Of a stretch of 64,000 nt of DNA, positions 29,512 to 39,037 are shown piece after piece. The stretch is from Ancylomarina sp. 16SWW S1-10-2 (GTDB taxonomy: Bacteria > Bacteroidota > Bacteroidia > Bacteroidales > Marinifilaceae): contig NZ_SADB01000011.1 of assembly GCF_009669305.1 (NCBI RefSeq), positions 582 to 64,581 of the forward strand. The letters are read 5' to 3'. The position numbers and the translations under genes are program-made. The notes under the pieces are model-generated. The model was not told where the DNA came from and did not search any database. It saw nothing but the letters and a program-made list of their open reading frames with translations. How positions within the stretch are numbered: the first letter of the stretch is position 1; every line of letters starts with the position of its first letter.

Positions 29512-31074
29512 TTATTCGGTCATCATATTGTGAAAAGCTTCAGCGCAACGCTCACCATCCATAGCTGCAGAAACAATTCCACCCGCATAACCAGCTCCTT
29601 CACCACATGGGAATAATCCAGCAACTTGAACATGCTGCAAACTTTTATTATCACGAGGTATTCTTATAGGAGATGACGTTCTCGACTCCACTCCCAATAT
29701 AACAGCCTCATTAGTGAGGAAGCCTTTAGATTTCTTTCCGAAGGCTTTAAAACCTTCTTGTAAACGATATCGAATATTCTCTGGCAGCCACTCATGCAAA
29801 TCAGAACTCTTTAAACCTGGCTGGTAAGACGAATCAGGAAGATATGAACTGTGAATTCCGTTAACAAAATCTGCCATTCGTTGAGCAGGTGCTGTTAAAT
29901 CAGCTCCTCCTTTTTCGAATGAAAGTTTCTCTACCTTCTCTTGAAATTTTAAACCAGCTAATGCACCAAACTCTTTAAACTCATTTATATCATCTTCCAT
30001 AATTTCTACAGCCATTCCTGCATTCGCAAAAGCTGTATTTCTTCGTGATGATGACATGCCATTAACAACCTGTTGATTTTCACCCGTTGAAGCAGGTACA
30101 ATTACTCCACCAGGACACATACAGAATGAATACACACCTCTACCGTCAACTTGCTGCACAAAACTATAGCTTGCTGCTGGTAAATATTCACCACGACCTT
30201 CTGGGTTATGATATTGAATTTGATCGATTAAATTTTGAGAATGTTCTATTCGAACTCCCATTGCAAAAGTTTTAGCTTCAATCTCAATTTTTTGTGAGTC
30301 TAGAAGATAATAAATATCTCGAGCAGAATGACCAGTTGCAAGAATTACTGATTCGGCCTTAATTTCTTCGCCACTTTCAATTCTTACGCCTAATATTTTA
30401 TTTTCTTTTACCAATAAATGATCAACCTTTGTCGAAAATCGAACTTCTCCTCCAGCCTGAATAATACTTTCTCTTATTTTTACAATCACCTTAGGCAATA
30501 CATCAGTTCCTATATGTGGATGAGCATCAATCAAAATATCTTCTTGAGCACCATGAAAATGAAGAACTTCTAGGATTTTCTTCAAGTTACCACGTTTTTT
30601 GGATCTAGTATATAGCTTTCCATCTGAAAATGTACCCGCTCCACCTTCTCCAAAACTGTAATTTGAATCTGGATTAATAACTCTATCTTTATGAATAGCA
30701 GCCAAATCCTTCTTACGATCTTCAACACATTTCCCTCTTTCCAATACAATTGGGCAATAGCCTAATTCGATAAGTCTAAGAGCTGCAAACAAACCTCCTG
30801 GCCCAGCGCCAACAACAATTACTTTCTTTTTATCTGAAACATCTTGATAAGTAAAATCAGACAATTTTATATCAGGAAATACCTCATCATATGCAACACG
30901 AAAACGCATGTTCATCTTGATATTCCTTTGTCGTGCATCAACAGATCGTTTTAAAAGCTGGATTCCTGTGATTCTCGAGGCATAAATTTTCAAACTATTA
31001 GCCACTAAAGGTTTATAGAAACGTTCTTCCGAAGCTTCGCGCGGACTTAAAACCAAATTAATATCGGTAAGCAT
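29512..31074 (-). CDS. FAD-dependent oxidoreductase (COG2509-type dehydrogenase)
   Basis: A 520-residue flavoprotein. After an N-terminal domain of about 85 residues a Rossmann dinucleotide site follows (VIVVGAGPGGLFAALRLIELG, then E-R-G at the end of strand 2). Later come a second flavin motif (SVILATGHSARDIYYLL) and the C-terminal GLFPCGEGAGYAGGIVSAAMDG. This matches the uncharacterised NAD/FAD-dependent family often named after COG2509. Substrate unknown; no signal peptide. Confidence 0.8.
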   Translation of the reverse strand: MLTDINLVLSPREASEERFYKPLVANSLKIYASRITGIQLLKRSVDARQRNIKMNMRFRVAYDEVFPDIKLSDFTYQDVSDKKKVIVVGAGPGGLFAALRLIELGYCPIVLERGKCVEDRKKDLAAIHKDRVINPDSNYSFGEGGAGTFSDGKLYTRSKKRGNLKKILEVLHFHGAQEDILIDAHPHIGTDVLPKVIVKIRESIIQAGGEVRFSTKVDHLLVKENKILGVRIESGEEIKAESVILATGHSARDIYYLLDSQKIEIEAKTFAMGVRIEHSQNLIDQIQYHNPEGRGEYLPAASYSFVQQVDGRGVYSFCMCPGGVIVPASTGENQQVVNGMSSSRRNTAFANAGMAVEIMEDDINEFKEFGALAGLKFQEKVEKLSFEKGGADLTAPAQRMADFVNGIHSSYLPDSSYQPGLKSSDLHEWLPENIRYRLQEGFKAFGKKSKGFLTNEAVILGVESRTSSPIRIPRDNKSLQHVQVAGLFPCGEGAGYAGGIVSAAMDGERCAEAFHNMMTE

Positions 31075-31101
31075 AGTATAATATATAAAGGGTAAGTGTA
31101 T

Positions 31102-31821
31102 TTATTCGAAATGAAATGAAAGGGTAACAACATTCGAACTCATTCTGCTCATAGAATAAGTGTAAAAATCTGCATCTGGATTCTCAGAATCAAGTTTATG
31201 ATTGAGAATATCTTGCAAACCTAGAGATAATTTAAGTTCAGTTGCAAACTTAAAATAGGGTAAATAGAAATCAATACCAGCTCCTAATTCCAAGCTAAAG
31301 TAGTTTGGTTCTAAACGAACCATTACGCCATCATCAATATCTAGCTTAGTAGGAGCTTGAACATCCATTTTATAACTAAATCCTCCAACTAAATAGGGAC
31401 GATAATTATTAATTCTTTTCGCTCTATATTTCAGCAATAAAGGCAAGTTAATAACAACACTCTCTATAGTCGTTTCTGCAGGATAAGTAGACAGATCATA
31501 ATCGTTTGAATATAGGATTGTTCGTTCACCAAACTCTAAACCTGGTTGAAAACGCAAAGAAAAATCCTCATGCAATTTTAGATCAGAAACAATGCCCACT
31601 GAAAAACCAGAAGAAAAAGTCACTTGCTCTGCTTTCCAATTATCCTTAGCTGAATTTCGAATAGCATAATCCATAATATTCAAGCCCAAAGTAAAACCAA
31701 AATGCAATCGTTTCTGATCAACCTCTTGACTATTTAGTATACGTCCAGGGCTATACACTTTTTGTGAAAAAAGATAGCTAGACAAAAACAGGAGCAATAA
31801 TATAATAAATGCTTTCTTCAA
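31102..31821 (-). CDS. porT: PorT-family outer-membrane protein
   Basis: A 239-residue protein with an N-terminal signal peptide (FIILLLLFLSSYLFSQ) and an amphipathic beta-strand pattern ending in an aromatic residue (SFHFE), as expected for an eight-stranded barrel. The order menG-porT is one I recall from gliding and non-gliding Bacteroidota, where PorT/SprT supports the type IX secretion system. It is 51 bases after menG on the same strand. No other T9SS genes are in the window, so the secretion role is inferred. Confidence 0.72.
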   Translation of the reverse strand: MKKAFIILLLLFLSSYLFSQKVYSPGRILNSQEVDQKRLHFGFTLGLNIMDYAIRNSAKDNWKAEQVTFSSGFSVGIVSDLKLHEDFSLRFQPGLEFGERTILYSNDYDLSTYPAETTIESVVINLPLLLKYRAKRINNYRPYLVGGFSYKMDVQAPTKLDIDDGVMVRLEPNYFSLELGAGIDFYLPYFKFATELKLSLGLQDILNHKLDSENPDADFYTYSMSRMSSNVVTLSFHFE

Positions 31822-31872
31822 ACTTTAGAGTGTTGTTTCAATAAATAACTTTATTATCAAAATAATATTGTT

Positions 31873-32592
31873 CTATTTAGTTCCAATATATATCGAAGCA
31901 ATACCAAAAGTTAGTCGTTGCTCTGAAACTGATTCGAAACCACAAGTTTTACATATTTCCAAAAATTTATCACCATCAGGAAAATTTTCCACTGATTCTG
32001 GCAAATACGTATATGCTGATATGTCCTTAGATACAAGACGTCCCCAAAAAGGTAAAATCTTAAAAAAGTAGAAGTTGTAAATCTGTTTAATAGGAAATTT
32101 TCTTGGTTTCGAAAACTCAAGTACAACAAGCTTGCCTCCCTTATTCAACACACGATGCATTTCTCTAATTCCCTTTTCAAGGTGTTCGAAGTTACGTACT
32201 CCAAAGGCTACTGTAATTGCATCAAATGAATCGTTTTCGAATTGAATATTCTCAGAATCACCTTCAAAGAGCTGAATTTTATGCTCTAGTCCTTTTTTAG
32301 CAATTTTCTCTCTTCCCACAGCTAACATTTCTGTTGAAATATCTATTCCAACAACGGAATCGGGATTAAGCTTTAAGGCAGCAATGGCAAAATCGCCAGT
32401 ACCAGTAGCAATGTCAAGCATACGTTTAGGTTGATGAGATCGAAGTAGTTTTATAGCTTTCTTACGCCACAACTTATCGATACCAAGAGAAAGAAAATGA
32501 TTTAAAAAATCATATTTCCTAGCAATATTATTAAACATTAAAGCAACTTGAGCTTTCTTGCTCTTATCTAAATCTTTATATGGATTGACCAC
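31873..32592 (-). CDS. menG: Demethylmenaquinone methyltransferase
   Basis: A 239-residue class I SAM methyltransferase of the UbiE/MenG family. Motif I LDIATGTGDFAI, the family block AFGVRNFEHLEKGIREMHRVL and KLVVLEFSKPR are present. It performs the last step of menaquinone synthesis (2-demethylmenaquinone to menaquinone). It is not close to other men genes here. Confidence 0.93.
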   Translation of the reverse strand: MVNPYKDLDKSKKAQVALMFNNIARKYDFLNHFLSLGIDKLWRKKAIKLLRSHQPKRMLDIATGTGDFAIAALKLNPDSVVGIDISTEMLAVGREKIAKKGLEHKIQLFEGDSENIQFENDSFDAITVAFGVRNFEHLEKGIREMHRVLNKGGKLVVLEFSKPRKFPIKQIYNFYFFKILPFWGRLVSKDISAYTYLPESVENFPDGDKFLEICKTCGFESVSEQRLTFGIASIYIGTK

Positions 32593-32727
32593 TAAAATAT
32601 ATTTTCTGAGGTTAATAAATCGGATAACAAGGTTCTCCTTAATGCGAAAATTAAGAAACCAAACGCAAATATATTAATTGTAGAGACAAGCCGAATACAA
32701 ATCTCGCTTTATTTACATGATTATTAA

Positions 32728-34884
32728 TCAATCAAAAGGAGAACTTAACTGAAAATCGGTTTTATAATCATCAATAAAGCCAAAAGGAATATCGTCGATT
32801 CTCAACTCGCCCTTAGTCACATGACCTAAAGTTGAGAATGGCAAACCAGACTCCATCATGGCATCAATAAAATCATCTTCATTCTCCATTGATACGGACA
32901 CAACAATTCTTGATTGCGATTCTCCAAATAAGAAAGCATCTTTTCTCACTTCGGCAGGCGAGGTAATATCAAAACCAAATCCCAATGCCATTCCGGATGC
33001 AACTAAATTAAAGAACAAACCACCTTCATCTACACTATGTGCCGAAACAACCAATTTCTCCTTAATTAATTTTTGAACACATTCGTTTACTTTTCTCTCT
33101 TCGTAAAGTGAAAAATGAGGGATTCCCAATGGAACTTCCTTTTTAATGCACTGTAGATATTGAGATCCTGCAATATCATTATGAGATTCCCCAAGAAGAA
33201 ATATCATATCTCCTTTTTGTCTAAAAATATATGACGTATGATCTTTAGGAGAGTCTAAAATCCCCATCATTCCTATGACAGGAGTTGGTTGAATAGAGAT
33301 TCTATTACCTTCAACTGTACTTTCGTTATAAAAGCTAACATTTCCTCCTAAGACGGGAATATCATAAAACTTACAAGCTTCGGTTAAACCTTCTACAGTT
33401 TCAACTAACTGACCATAAACCTTCCCCTTGAGCAAACTACCAAAATTTAAACAATCGTTAATTGCAATAGCTTTTCCGCCAGAACATGAAATACGACGAA
33501 CAGCCATCGCCATATTTATTTGAGTACCTATATAGCTATTAGAATTGCAATAGTTTGAATTACCTGAAACAGTAAAACAAAGAGGCTTTGATTCTTTATT
33601 ATACAACACAATTGCATCAGAAGGAGAACGATTTTCTTCTACTTGATTATGTAATTGAATATGTAATTTAACACCGATATTCTTATCTTTTAAAAGATGT
33701 TTAATCAATTTCCAATAATCATCGGGTTCAGGAATAGTCTCCAAAAAATCGCAATAATTACTTTCATTTGATGGAACATATTCTTTATTTTCTTGAGGAG
33801 CGGCATACCCCATAACCAAATCTTCAGGAGAAAATTCTGCAAGCACATCTTTGTTATCAAAAAATGTTAATATTTTATTTTCAACAATCGTTCCTATTTG
33901 AGTACAAAGAACTTCCGATCTGTTAAACGTGTTTTTTACATCTTCTACTTTAGATTGGTCAACCACAATCATCAATCTTTCTTGTGTTCTGGACAACAAA
34001 ATTTGATCCACAGTCAAATTTTCTTCTGCTAAAGGAATCTTATTCAACTCAATATCAATTCCAAAGTCATTTTTAGCTCCAATTGCCGAACAAGCAGTCA
34101 CCAAGCCAGCAATATCCATATTTTCAACATGCAATAAAGCATTCTCTTGAGTTAATTCTAAAACTGTTTTTACTATGGCACTCGCTAAATCTGGATTACT
34201 TTTTGCCACAGAACCCGTATTTTCATCTACTGTGACACCATCATTACCTGTTAAACTACCAACAATAAACACAGCACTACCAATAGGAATATCTCGTTTC
34301 GAAATAAGATGATCCTTATGAACAAGACCCGCAACCATAATATTTACCAGAGGATTAGAATTGAAACAAGAATTAAAGCGAATTTCACTACTAATATTCT
34401 TCACGTATTGTAAAGAAGAATAATCGTAAACACCTTTCTTTACCTCCTCCATCAACCATTGCGTACTATCAAGATTTTGATTACCAAAATGCAATGAATT
34501 TAGGGAAATAATTGGCTTTGCACCAAGAGATACAACATCACGAATTACATCACCAACACATGTCGCAGCACCTTCATATGGATCAATTCCCGAAGGATGA
34601 TTGTGACTACCCATTTTGAAAACACAAACCATATCGTTACCAACATCGACAGCACCCGAATTTGCAGTAATAGCTTCCACAATAACACGATTACCTGTTG
34701 TTGGTAAATATTTCACACATTGATAAGAAGTCTTATAAGAGACTCTTTCGGTCCACATGGCAGCATAAATAAGCAACTCTAATTCATTAAGTTCTCGACC
34801 AAATTTCATTGAAATTGAATCTAAAAAATCTTTATAAGATTCTAATTCTTCTGCAACCTTCAGTGTATTCGCTTTATTTTTCAT
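32728..34884 (-). CDS. PurL-like FGAM synthase paralogue with altered active-site motif
   Basis: A 718-residue relative of small (PurS/PurQ-dependent) PurL. Conserved blocks are clear: MGSHNHPSGIDPYEGAATCV, VVSLGAKPIISLNSLHFG, SGGKAIAINDCLNFG and LGGNVSFYNES. However, the usual M-W-S-E-H-C-S-Y-K is MWTERVSYK (Glu46-Arg47-Val48), so the histidine thought to act in catalysis is missing, and the TGRDGIHGA loop is TGNDGVTVDE. No purQ or purS is adjacent. It is either a divergent enzyme with another amide donor or acceptor, or a non-catalytic paralogue. Bacteroidota usually carry the long single-chain PurL. Confidence 0.75.
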   Translation of the reverse strand: MKNKANTLKVAEELESYKDFLDSISMKFGRELNELELLIYAAMWTERVSYKTSYQCVKYLPTTGNRVIVEAITANSGAVDVGNDMVCVFKMGSHNHPSGIDPYEGAATCVGDVIRDVVSLGAKPIISLNSLHFGNQNLDSTQWLMEEVKKGVYDYSSLQYVKNISSEIRFNSCFNSNPLVNIMVAGLVHKDHLISKRDIPIGSAVFIVGSLTGNDGVTVDENTGSVAKSNPDLASAIVKTVLELTQENALLHVENMDIAGLVTACSAIGAKNDFGIDIELNKIPLAEENLTVDQILLSRTQERLMIVVDQSKVEDVKNTFNRSEVLCTQIGTIVENKILTFFDNKDVLAEFSPEDLVMGYAAPQENKEYVPSNESNYCDFLETIPEPDDYWKLIKHLLKDKNIGVKLHIQLHNQVEENRSPSDAIVLYNKESKPLCFTVSGNSNYCNSNSYIGTQINMAMAVRRISCSGGKAIAINDCLNFGSLLKGKVYGQLVETVEGLTEACKFYDIPVLGGNVSFYNESTVEGNRISIQPTPVIGMMGILDSPKDHTSYIFRQKGDMIFLLGESHNDIAGSQYLQCIKKEVPLGIPHFSLYEERKVNECVQKLIKEKLVVSAHSVDEGGLFFNLVASGMALGFGFDITSPAEVRKDAFLFGESQSRIVVSVSMENEDDFIDAMMESGLPFSTLGHVTKGELRIDDIPFGFIDDYKTDFQLSSPFD

Positions 34885-35225
34885 GTGTTTCTAATTTAAT
34901 ATTAATAGCACATCGCAGTCACCATATTAATTCTAAATTAACCATGGTTCATTTCATCTGTTTCCAAATGTATTGTGTCAATAATTACACCTTTATAAAA
35001 TATGTATACTCAAAAAAAAATCAACCGAAATCCTTACACATATTCGTAAAATACTACAACACAAGTATTATCTCATGCTTGATGATTAACTAAATTTATA
35101 AAAAAATAATGAACCCTTATAGTAATTAGATACTTTGTTTCTAAATTTAGGGCTGAAAACAATTCGTTTTAACTTAATTGTTCTCCGATAAGACAAATTC
35201 AAGATAACATATTAAAATACACTAA
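34885..35225. other. Divergent intergenic region, purL-like / SDR
   Basis: 341 bases, very AT-rich. It must hold promoters for both flanking genes. No RNA gene, hairpin or repeat was seen. Confidence 0.45.
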
Positions 35226-35984
35226 ATGAACAAAATAGCATTAATAACAGGTGCTTCAGCAGGAATAGGTGAAGCTTGTGCAATTAAATTGGCAGAAAAT
35301 GGATTTGACTTAATAATTGCCGGAAGACGTGAGAAAAATCTTGAAAAACTTACACAAAAAATAAAAGACATATCTAAAAGTGAAGTTTTAAGTGTTTGTC
35401 TTGATGTACGAAACTTTACTGAAGTTGAAAAAACAATAAATTCTTTACCTGAAAAATGGAAAAATATCGATGTTTTAGTCAACAATGCGGGTTTAGCTGT
35501 TGGCGTATCTCCAATTGAACAAGGTATAGTTGATGATTGGGATCGCATGATTGACACTAACGTAAAAGGTCTTCTTTATGTAACACGATGTGTAAGTCCA
35601 CTTATGACAAAACGTAAAAAAGGATTAATTGTGAACATTACTTCAGTAGCAGGAAAAGAAGTTTACCCTGGTGGCAATGTATATTGTGGAACAAAACATG
35701 CTGTTGATGCTATTACTAGAGGTATGAGAATTGATTTACTACCTCACAACATTAGAGTTAGCTCAATTGCTCCGGGTATGGTTGAAACCGAATTTTCTCT
35801 TGTTAGATTTAAAGGTGATGAAAATAAAGCTGATCAAGTTTATGAGGGATTTAAACCGTTAAAAGCTGAAGACATTGCTGATACATTGTTATTTATTGCA
35901 ACCCGACCAGATCATGTCTCAATCAACGATATTCTTATTATGCCATCAGCGCAAGCATCGGCAAGAGATGTAAACCGTAATTAA
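35226..35984 (+). CDS. Short-chain dehydrogenase/reductase (YdfG-like)
   Basis: A 252-residue classical SDR. It has the cofactor motif TGASAGIG (residues 8-15), NNAG, the catalytic Ser in NITSVAG and Tyr-x3-Lys in YCGTKHA. The Arg-Arg after strand 2 (AGRREKNL) indicates NADP preference. The C-terminal PGMVETEF and the overall length resemble YdfG-type 3-hydroxy acid / L-allo-threonine dehydrogenases. The true substrate is unknown. Confidence 0.87.
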   Translation: MNKIALITGASAGIGEACAIKLAENGFDLIIAGRREKNLEKLTQKIKDISKSEVLSVCLDVRNFTEVEKTINSLPEKWKNIDVLVNNAGLAVGVSPIEQGIVDDWDRMIDTNVKGLLYVTRCVSPLMTKRKKGLIVNITSVAGKEVYPGGNVYCGTKHAVDAITRGMRIDLLPHNIRVSSIAPGMVETEFSLVRFKGDENKADQVYEGFKPLKAEDIADTLLFIATRPDHVSINDILIMPSAQASARDVNRN

Positions 35985-36033
35985 TAAAAACATCAATCTT
36001 TTAAGTATCTTTCGTTATCAACAAAATTGCAAT

Positions 36034-36603
36034 ATGGAAAAAATAAGCAATTGTAATATTAAGCGTAATAAAAAACTACTCGTTTCAGATATTATTAAAT
36101 ACTACGAAACAAGAGGATATACTTTAATTGATGCGGATGCATACGGAATGACATTAAAAAAGGGATCAAGGTGGGGCTCCATAAGCTCACCTAATCCCTT
36201 AAATTGGAGGACAACTGTTAAACTTGATATCGTTAAAGTTGAAAGAATGGACTACAACCTTTTTGCTCGATATAAATTCAGTTCTTTGGGCCAATTTTTG
36301 TCTACCAATACAAAAATTTACTTTCAAAAAGAAACCGAAGCGTTTAATGAAGCCATGCTTCATTTCAAAGTAAATACTGATGAGATAGAAAAAATCGGAA
36401 ATGAGGCTAGTACCGAAAATATCCAAAATATGTTTTCTGCTCTCGCTGTGGGGGTTCTTGTTGCTATCCTGCTCATATTTGGCTTAAAAATTTACTTGAC
36501 TCACGATTTATCAGTTATGACATGCTCTGCACTTACTTTACTGAGTATTATCTTTTGCTATTATATCATTAATCAAGTAAGACATAAAACAAACACAATT
36601 TAA
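36034..36603 (+). CDS. Membrane protein of unknown function
   Basis: A 189-residue protein I do not recognise. The first 130 residues are soluble (LVSDIIKYYETRGYTLIDADAYG early on; basic and aromatic), followed by two transmembrane helices (about 134-152 and 160-180). It lies 49 bases after the SDR on the same strand and may be co-transcribed. Confidence 0.55.
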   Translation: MEKISNCNIKRNKKLLVSDIIKYYETRGYTLIDADAYGMTLKKGSRWGSISSPNPLNWRTTVKLDIVKVERMDYNLFARYKFSSLGQFLSTNTKIYFQKETEAFNEAMLHFKVNTDEIEKIGNEASTENIQNMFSALAVGVLVAILLIFGLKIYLTHDLSVMTCSALTLLSIIFCYYIINQVRHKTNTI

Positions 36604-36643
36604 AATAAGGATTAATGTTTTTGACTACCCAAACAATACAAAA

Positions 36644-36742
36644 ATGAAACTCATTAAACATTTAGCCCTTTTAAGCTGCCTCATAGGGCTAGCTTATGGT
36701 TCTTCTTTTGCTTGTACTATAGCCGTTATTTTAGGTAAATAA
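36644..36742 (+). pseudogene. N-terminal remnant of a secreted Ntn-hydrolase (C45-like), copy 1
   Basis: An open frame of 32 residues: a signal peptide (MKLIKHLALLSCLIGLAYG) ending SSFACTIAVILGK. The Ala-Cys-Thr-x-Ala-Val-x-x-Gly-Lys pattern after a signal peptide is the start of Bacteroidota C45/acyl-transferase-like Ntn-hydrolases, in which this Cys becomes the N-terminal nucleophile. The rest of the enzyme is gone: a stop follows at once, then palindromic DNA. It could instead be a real micropeptide. Confidence 0.5.
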
Positions 36743-36743
36743 A

Positions 36744-36810
36744 CTAAGGTGTAAAACGGGGATCACAGATCCCCAACTCTAAACCTGCATATTACAAATA
36801 TGCAGGAGCA
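36744..36810. repeat. Paired palindromes (REP-like), copy 1
   Basis: Two perfect hairpins lie in a row: GGGGATC/GATCCCC (36758-36774, loop ACA) and CCTGCATATT/AATATGCAGG (36784-36806, loop ACA). No T-run follows. Both have the same 3-base loop, which is typical of REP-like or small mobile palindromes rather than terminators. Confidence 0.6.
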
Positions 36811-36857
36811 GGTTATTTGTATTTAGGCGTATAGACAAAGTCCTCCATGTATAACAA

Positions 36858-36973
36858 TCAAAAAGCAACACATTAAACATATAGCACTTTTAAGCTGCCT
36901 TATAGGATTAGCTCGTGCTTCTTATTTGGCTTGTACTACAGCCGATATTTTAGGTGAATCAACTAAAGTGTAA
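36858..36973 (+). pseudogene. N-terminal remnant of a secreted Ntn-hydrolase (C45-like), copy 2
   Basis: A second copy of the same remnant without a start codon: the frame reads HIKHIALLSCLIGLARASYLACTTADILGESTKV and stops. It retains the signal-peptide core and the LACTTA motif. It is diverged from copy 1 and about 218 bases downstream, so the pair is an old tandem duplication. Confidence 0.5.
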
Positions 36974-37030
36974 ACGGGGATCACAGATCCCAAACTCGAA
37001 ACCTGCATATTACAAATATGCAAGAGCGGG
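36974..37030. repeat. Paired palindromes (REP-like), copy 2
   Basis: GGGATC/GATCCC (36977-36991) and CCTGCATATT/AATATGCAAG (37002-37024) repeat the copy 1 structure. The second stem has one mismatch. Confidence 0.55.
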
Positions 37031-37079
37031 TTAGGTGGGGCTTGCACAATACTCTTTATTTTCGGGAATCGTCTAAGAT

Positions 37080-38840
37080 TTAAAACTTAGCAATAAAGCC
37101 AAAGTGAATTTTTGCAAATTTTAAATTGGCAGTTTCTCCATCTTGTTTACCTAGAGCATAGTTAAGCGTAAACAAGCCTGTTCCGGCAGAAAAATTAAAT
37201 CCAAAGCCATATCCCATCGGTTTATCAGATGTTTTAGTTTCTTGTACTTCTTTTTCGTACCATGCCATATCGTAAAAGAGATAAATGCTTGTATTGCGAC
37301 TTGGGATAAACTGAAATTCTTGTCTCCCAATCACATATTTTGAAGCTCTAAAGGAATCTTCATTAAAACCTCTGATACTCTTCAAACCTCCCAAACGATA
37401 CAAATCATTTTCGAAATAATTGACACGACTCATCAAAGCAGCCATAATTTGCCAGTGATATACGAATTTTGACGCCAGTGGAATATAATTTTTAAGATCT
37501 AAGGAACCTTCAAATACTTTTGTTTTTAAATCTACGCCATCATACAATTCGTCTGGAATATTAATGTTTTTTTTAATCTTATTTTCACCTCCAGCTGCAT
37601 TAAGATTCCAATACCATCCCTTATGAGAATTATATTTTCTATCCAAATTCTCGTATTCATATTGAAATCCCAATAAGTTAGATTTAGAATCTGCAAAATC
37701 GGGCAATACATTTGAACCTACGTACTGTTTAGAAGAAATTAAACTAGATGACTTTAACTGATAAAACAACTTAACACCACCATCACTACTTCCCTTAAAA
37801 TCTAAACCAAGTCTTAAATTTGTGTTCACATAAGTTGAATCTTGTTTTAAGAGTTGAAAGGAAAAATCAGTTCCTAACTTGGAATTAAAGATGTAAGGAT
37901 ATTGAAACACGATGTTCAAATTTTGACTACTTTCCTCCAACTTTTCCCAATTAAATTGAATTAATTCCCCCCTATGAAAAGAGTTGAGTAAAGAAAGATT
38001 AATCTCTCCTATAAATTCCAGTTTATCTGTTTCACTATTATTCTGGAAACCTATAATTCCATCAAATCGATTAGCTGATTGTTTTTTCAAGTAATTGTGA
38101 ACCTTGGCTAAGCCATCGAAAAACTCAAGCTCTGATGGTTTAATTTCTGACACAAAATCAAGTTTGGATATTAACTGGGAAATACTTTCAAATTTGTGTT
38201 CACTATAATCTTCCCCTACCTTTATATCTAAATAATTCTCAATAAACTTCGAATTTACGGTTGCATTACCTCTTGTAAACATCGTATCCCAAACAACTTT
38301 TTGATTTGGACGAAGTAAACAAGTTCCACTAATTTTACCATTATCAATTTCAATATCAGAAACTTTGATTGTTGCAAAAGGATGCGCATGATTTATATAA
38401 TACTCCAAAATTGATACTTGCTCACTTTCACCATCTAATAAAGAAAATCCATCAAAAGAATTGACATCTAAATGATAATCCGGAACTTTTGAATCTAAAA
38501 GAAAACTCACTTTTTCCCATTGATATGGTTTTCCAATATGAAAAATTGCAAAAATTGTATCAGCAGTTTGATATGTACTATCTACACTTGTTTCTAAAAA
38601 CCCTTTCTCAATAAAGAATGATTTTAAATGCTCTAGTTTATCCATCAATATCGTTTCACTATCAAAACGATATCGCTGTACATCTCTAGCTTGCTTTTTA
38701 AAAATGGGTAATTCACTTCCTTTCAGTTTTAAACGATAAGCCTTAGGTTGAGAGAGTAAACCAATAGGTTTTAACATGAATATAACCAAAAACAAACTGA
38801 TTTTTAGCAGAATAAAAAAATTTAATTTGAAAGTGGTCAT
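37080..38840 (-). CDS. Omp85/BamA-TamA family outer-membrane protein
   Basis: A 586-residue protein. A signal segment (about 8-30, ILLKISLFLVIFMLKPIGLLS) is followed by a POTRA-like region with about three units (40-260) and a C-terminal beta-barrel. The barrel carries the Omp85 lid-loop motif in LGGLKSIRGFNED and ends in an aromatic residue (GFIAKF). It may insert or translocate a specific substrate across the outer membrane. It is shorter than BamA and has no chaperone or partner gene nearby. The start with a short basic N-terminus fits. Confidence 0.8.
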   Translation of the reverse strand: MTTFKLNFFILLKISLFLVIFMLKPIGLLSQPKAYRLKLKGSELPIFKKQARDVQRYRFDSETILMDKLEHLKSFFIEKGFLETSVDSTYQTADTIFAIFHIGKPYQWEKVSFLLDSKVPDYHLDVNSFDGFSLLDGESEQVSILEYYINHAHPFATIKVSDIEIDNGKISGTCLLRPNQKVVWDTMFTRGNATVNSKFIENYLDIKVGEDYSEHKFESISQLISKLDFVSEIKPSELEFFDGLAKVHNYLKKQSANRFDGIIGFQNNSETDKLEFIGEINLSLLNSFHRGELIQFNWEKLEESSQNLNIVFQYPYIFNSKLGTDFSFQLLKQDSTYVNTNLRLGLDFKGSSDGGVKLFYQLKSSSLISSKQYVGSNVLPDFADSKSNLLGFQYEYENLDRKYNSHKGWYWNLNAAGGENKIKKNINIPDELYDGVDLKTKVFEGSLDLKNYIPLASKFVYHWQIMAALMSRVNYFENDLYRLGGLKSIRGFNEDSFRASKYVIGRQEFQFIPSRNTSIYLFYDMAWYEKEVQETKTSDKPMGYGFGFNFSAGTGLFTLNYALGKQDGETANLKFAKIHFGFIAKF

Positions 38841-39037
38841 ATGGGCTAAAACAAAAAATTAACTAAAATCTAAATAACTAAATAATCTTCAAAAATGAAT
38901 GATAATTTCTATAGTTACAAGAATATCATTATCTTTTGCCAATTATTGAACAAAATTATTTTATTTTTTCTTATAATACCTATGAGTATAAGCTATAAAT
39001 ATTAAATTTGAAATCTGATTCGAAAATAAATAAGACT
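38841..39037. other. Short intergenic region
   Basis: 197 bases of AT-rich DNA between the Omp85-type gene (-) and a small lipoprotein (+). Nothing specific seen. Confidence 0.4.

Larger units (their letters stand above)
36604..37079. other. Spacer holding a tandem duplication
   Basis: These 476 bases are mostly taken up by two copies of a roughly 200-base module with a period of about 218 bases, described separately. Nothing else was found. Confidence 0.6.
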
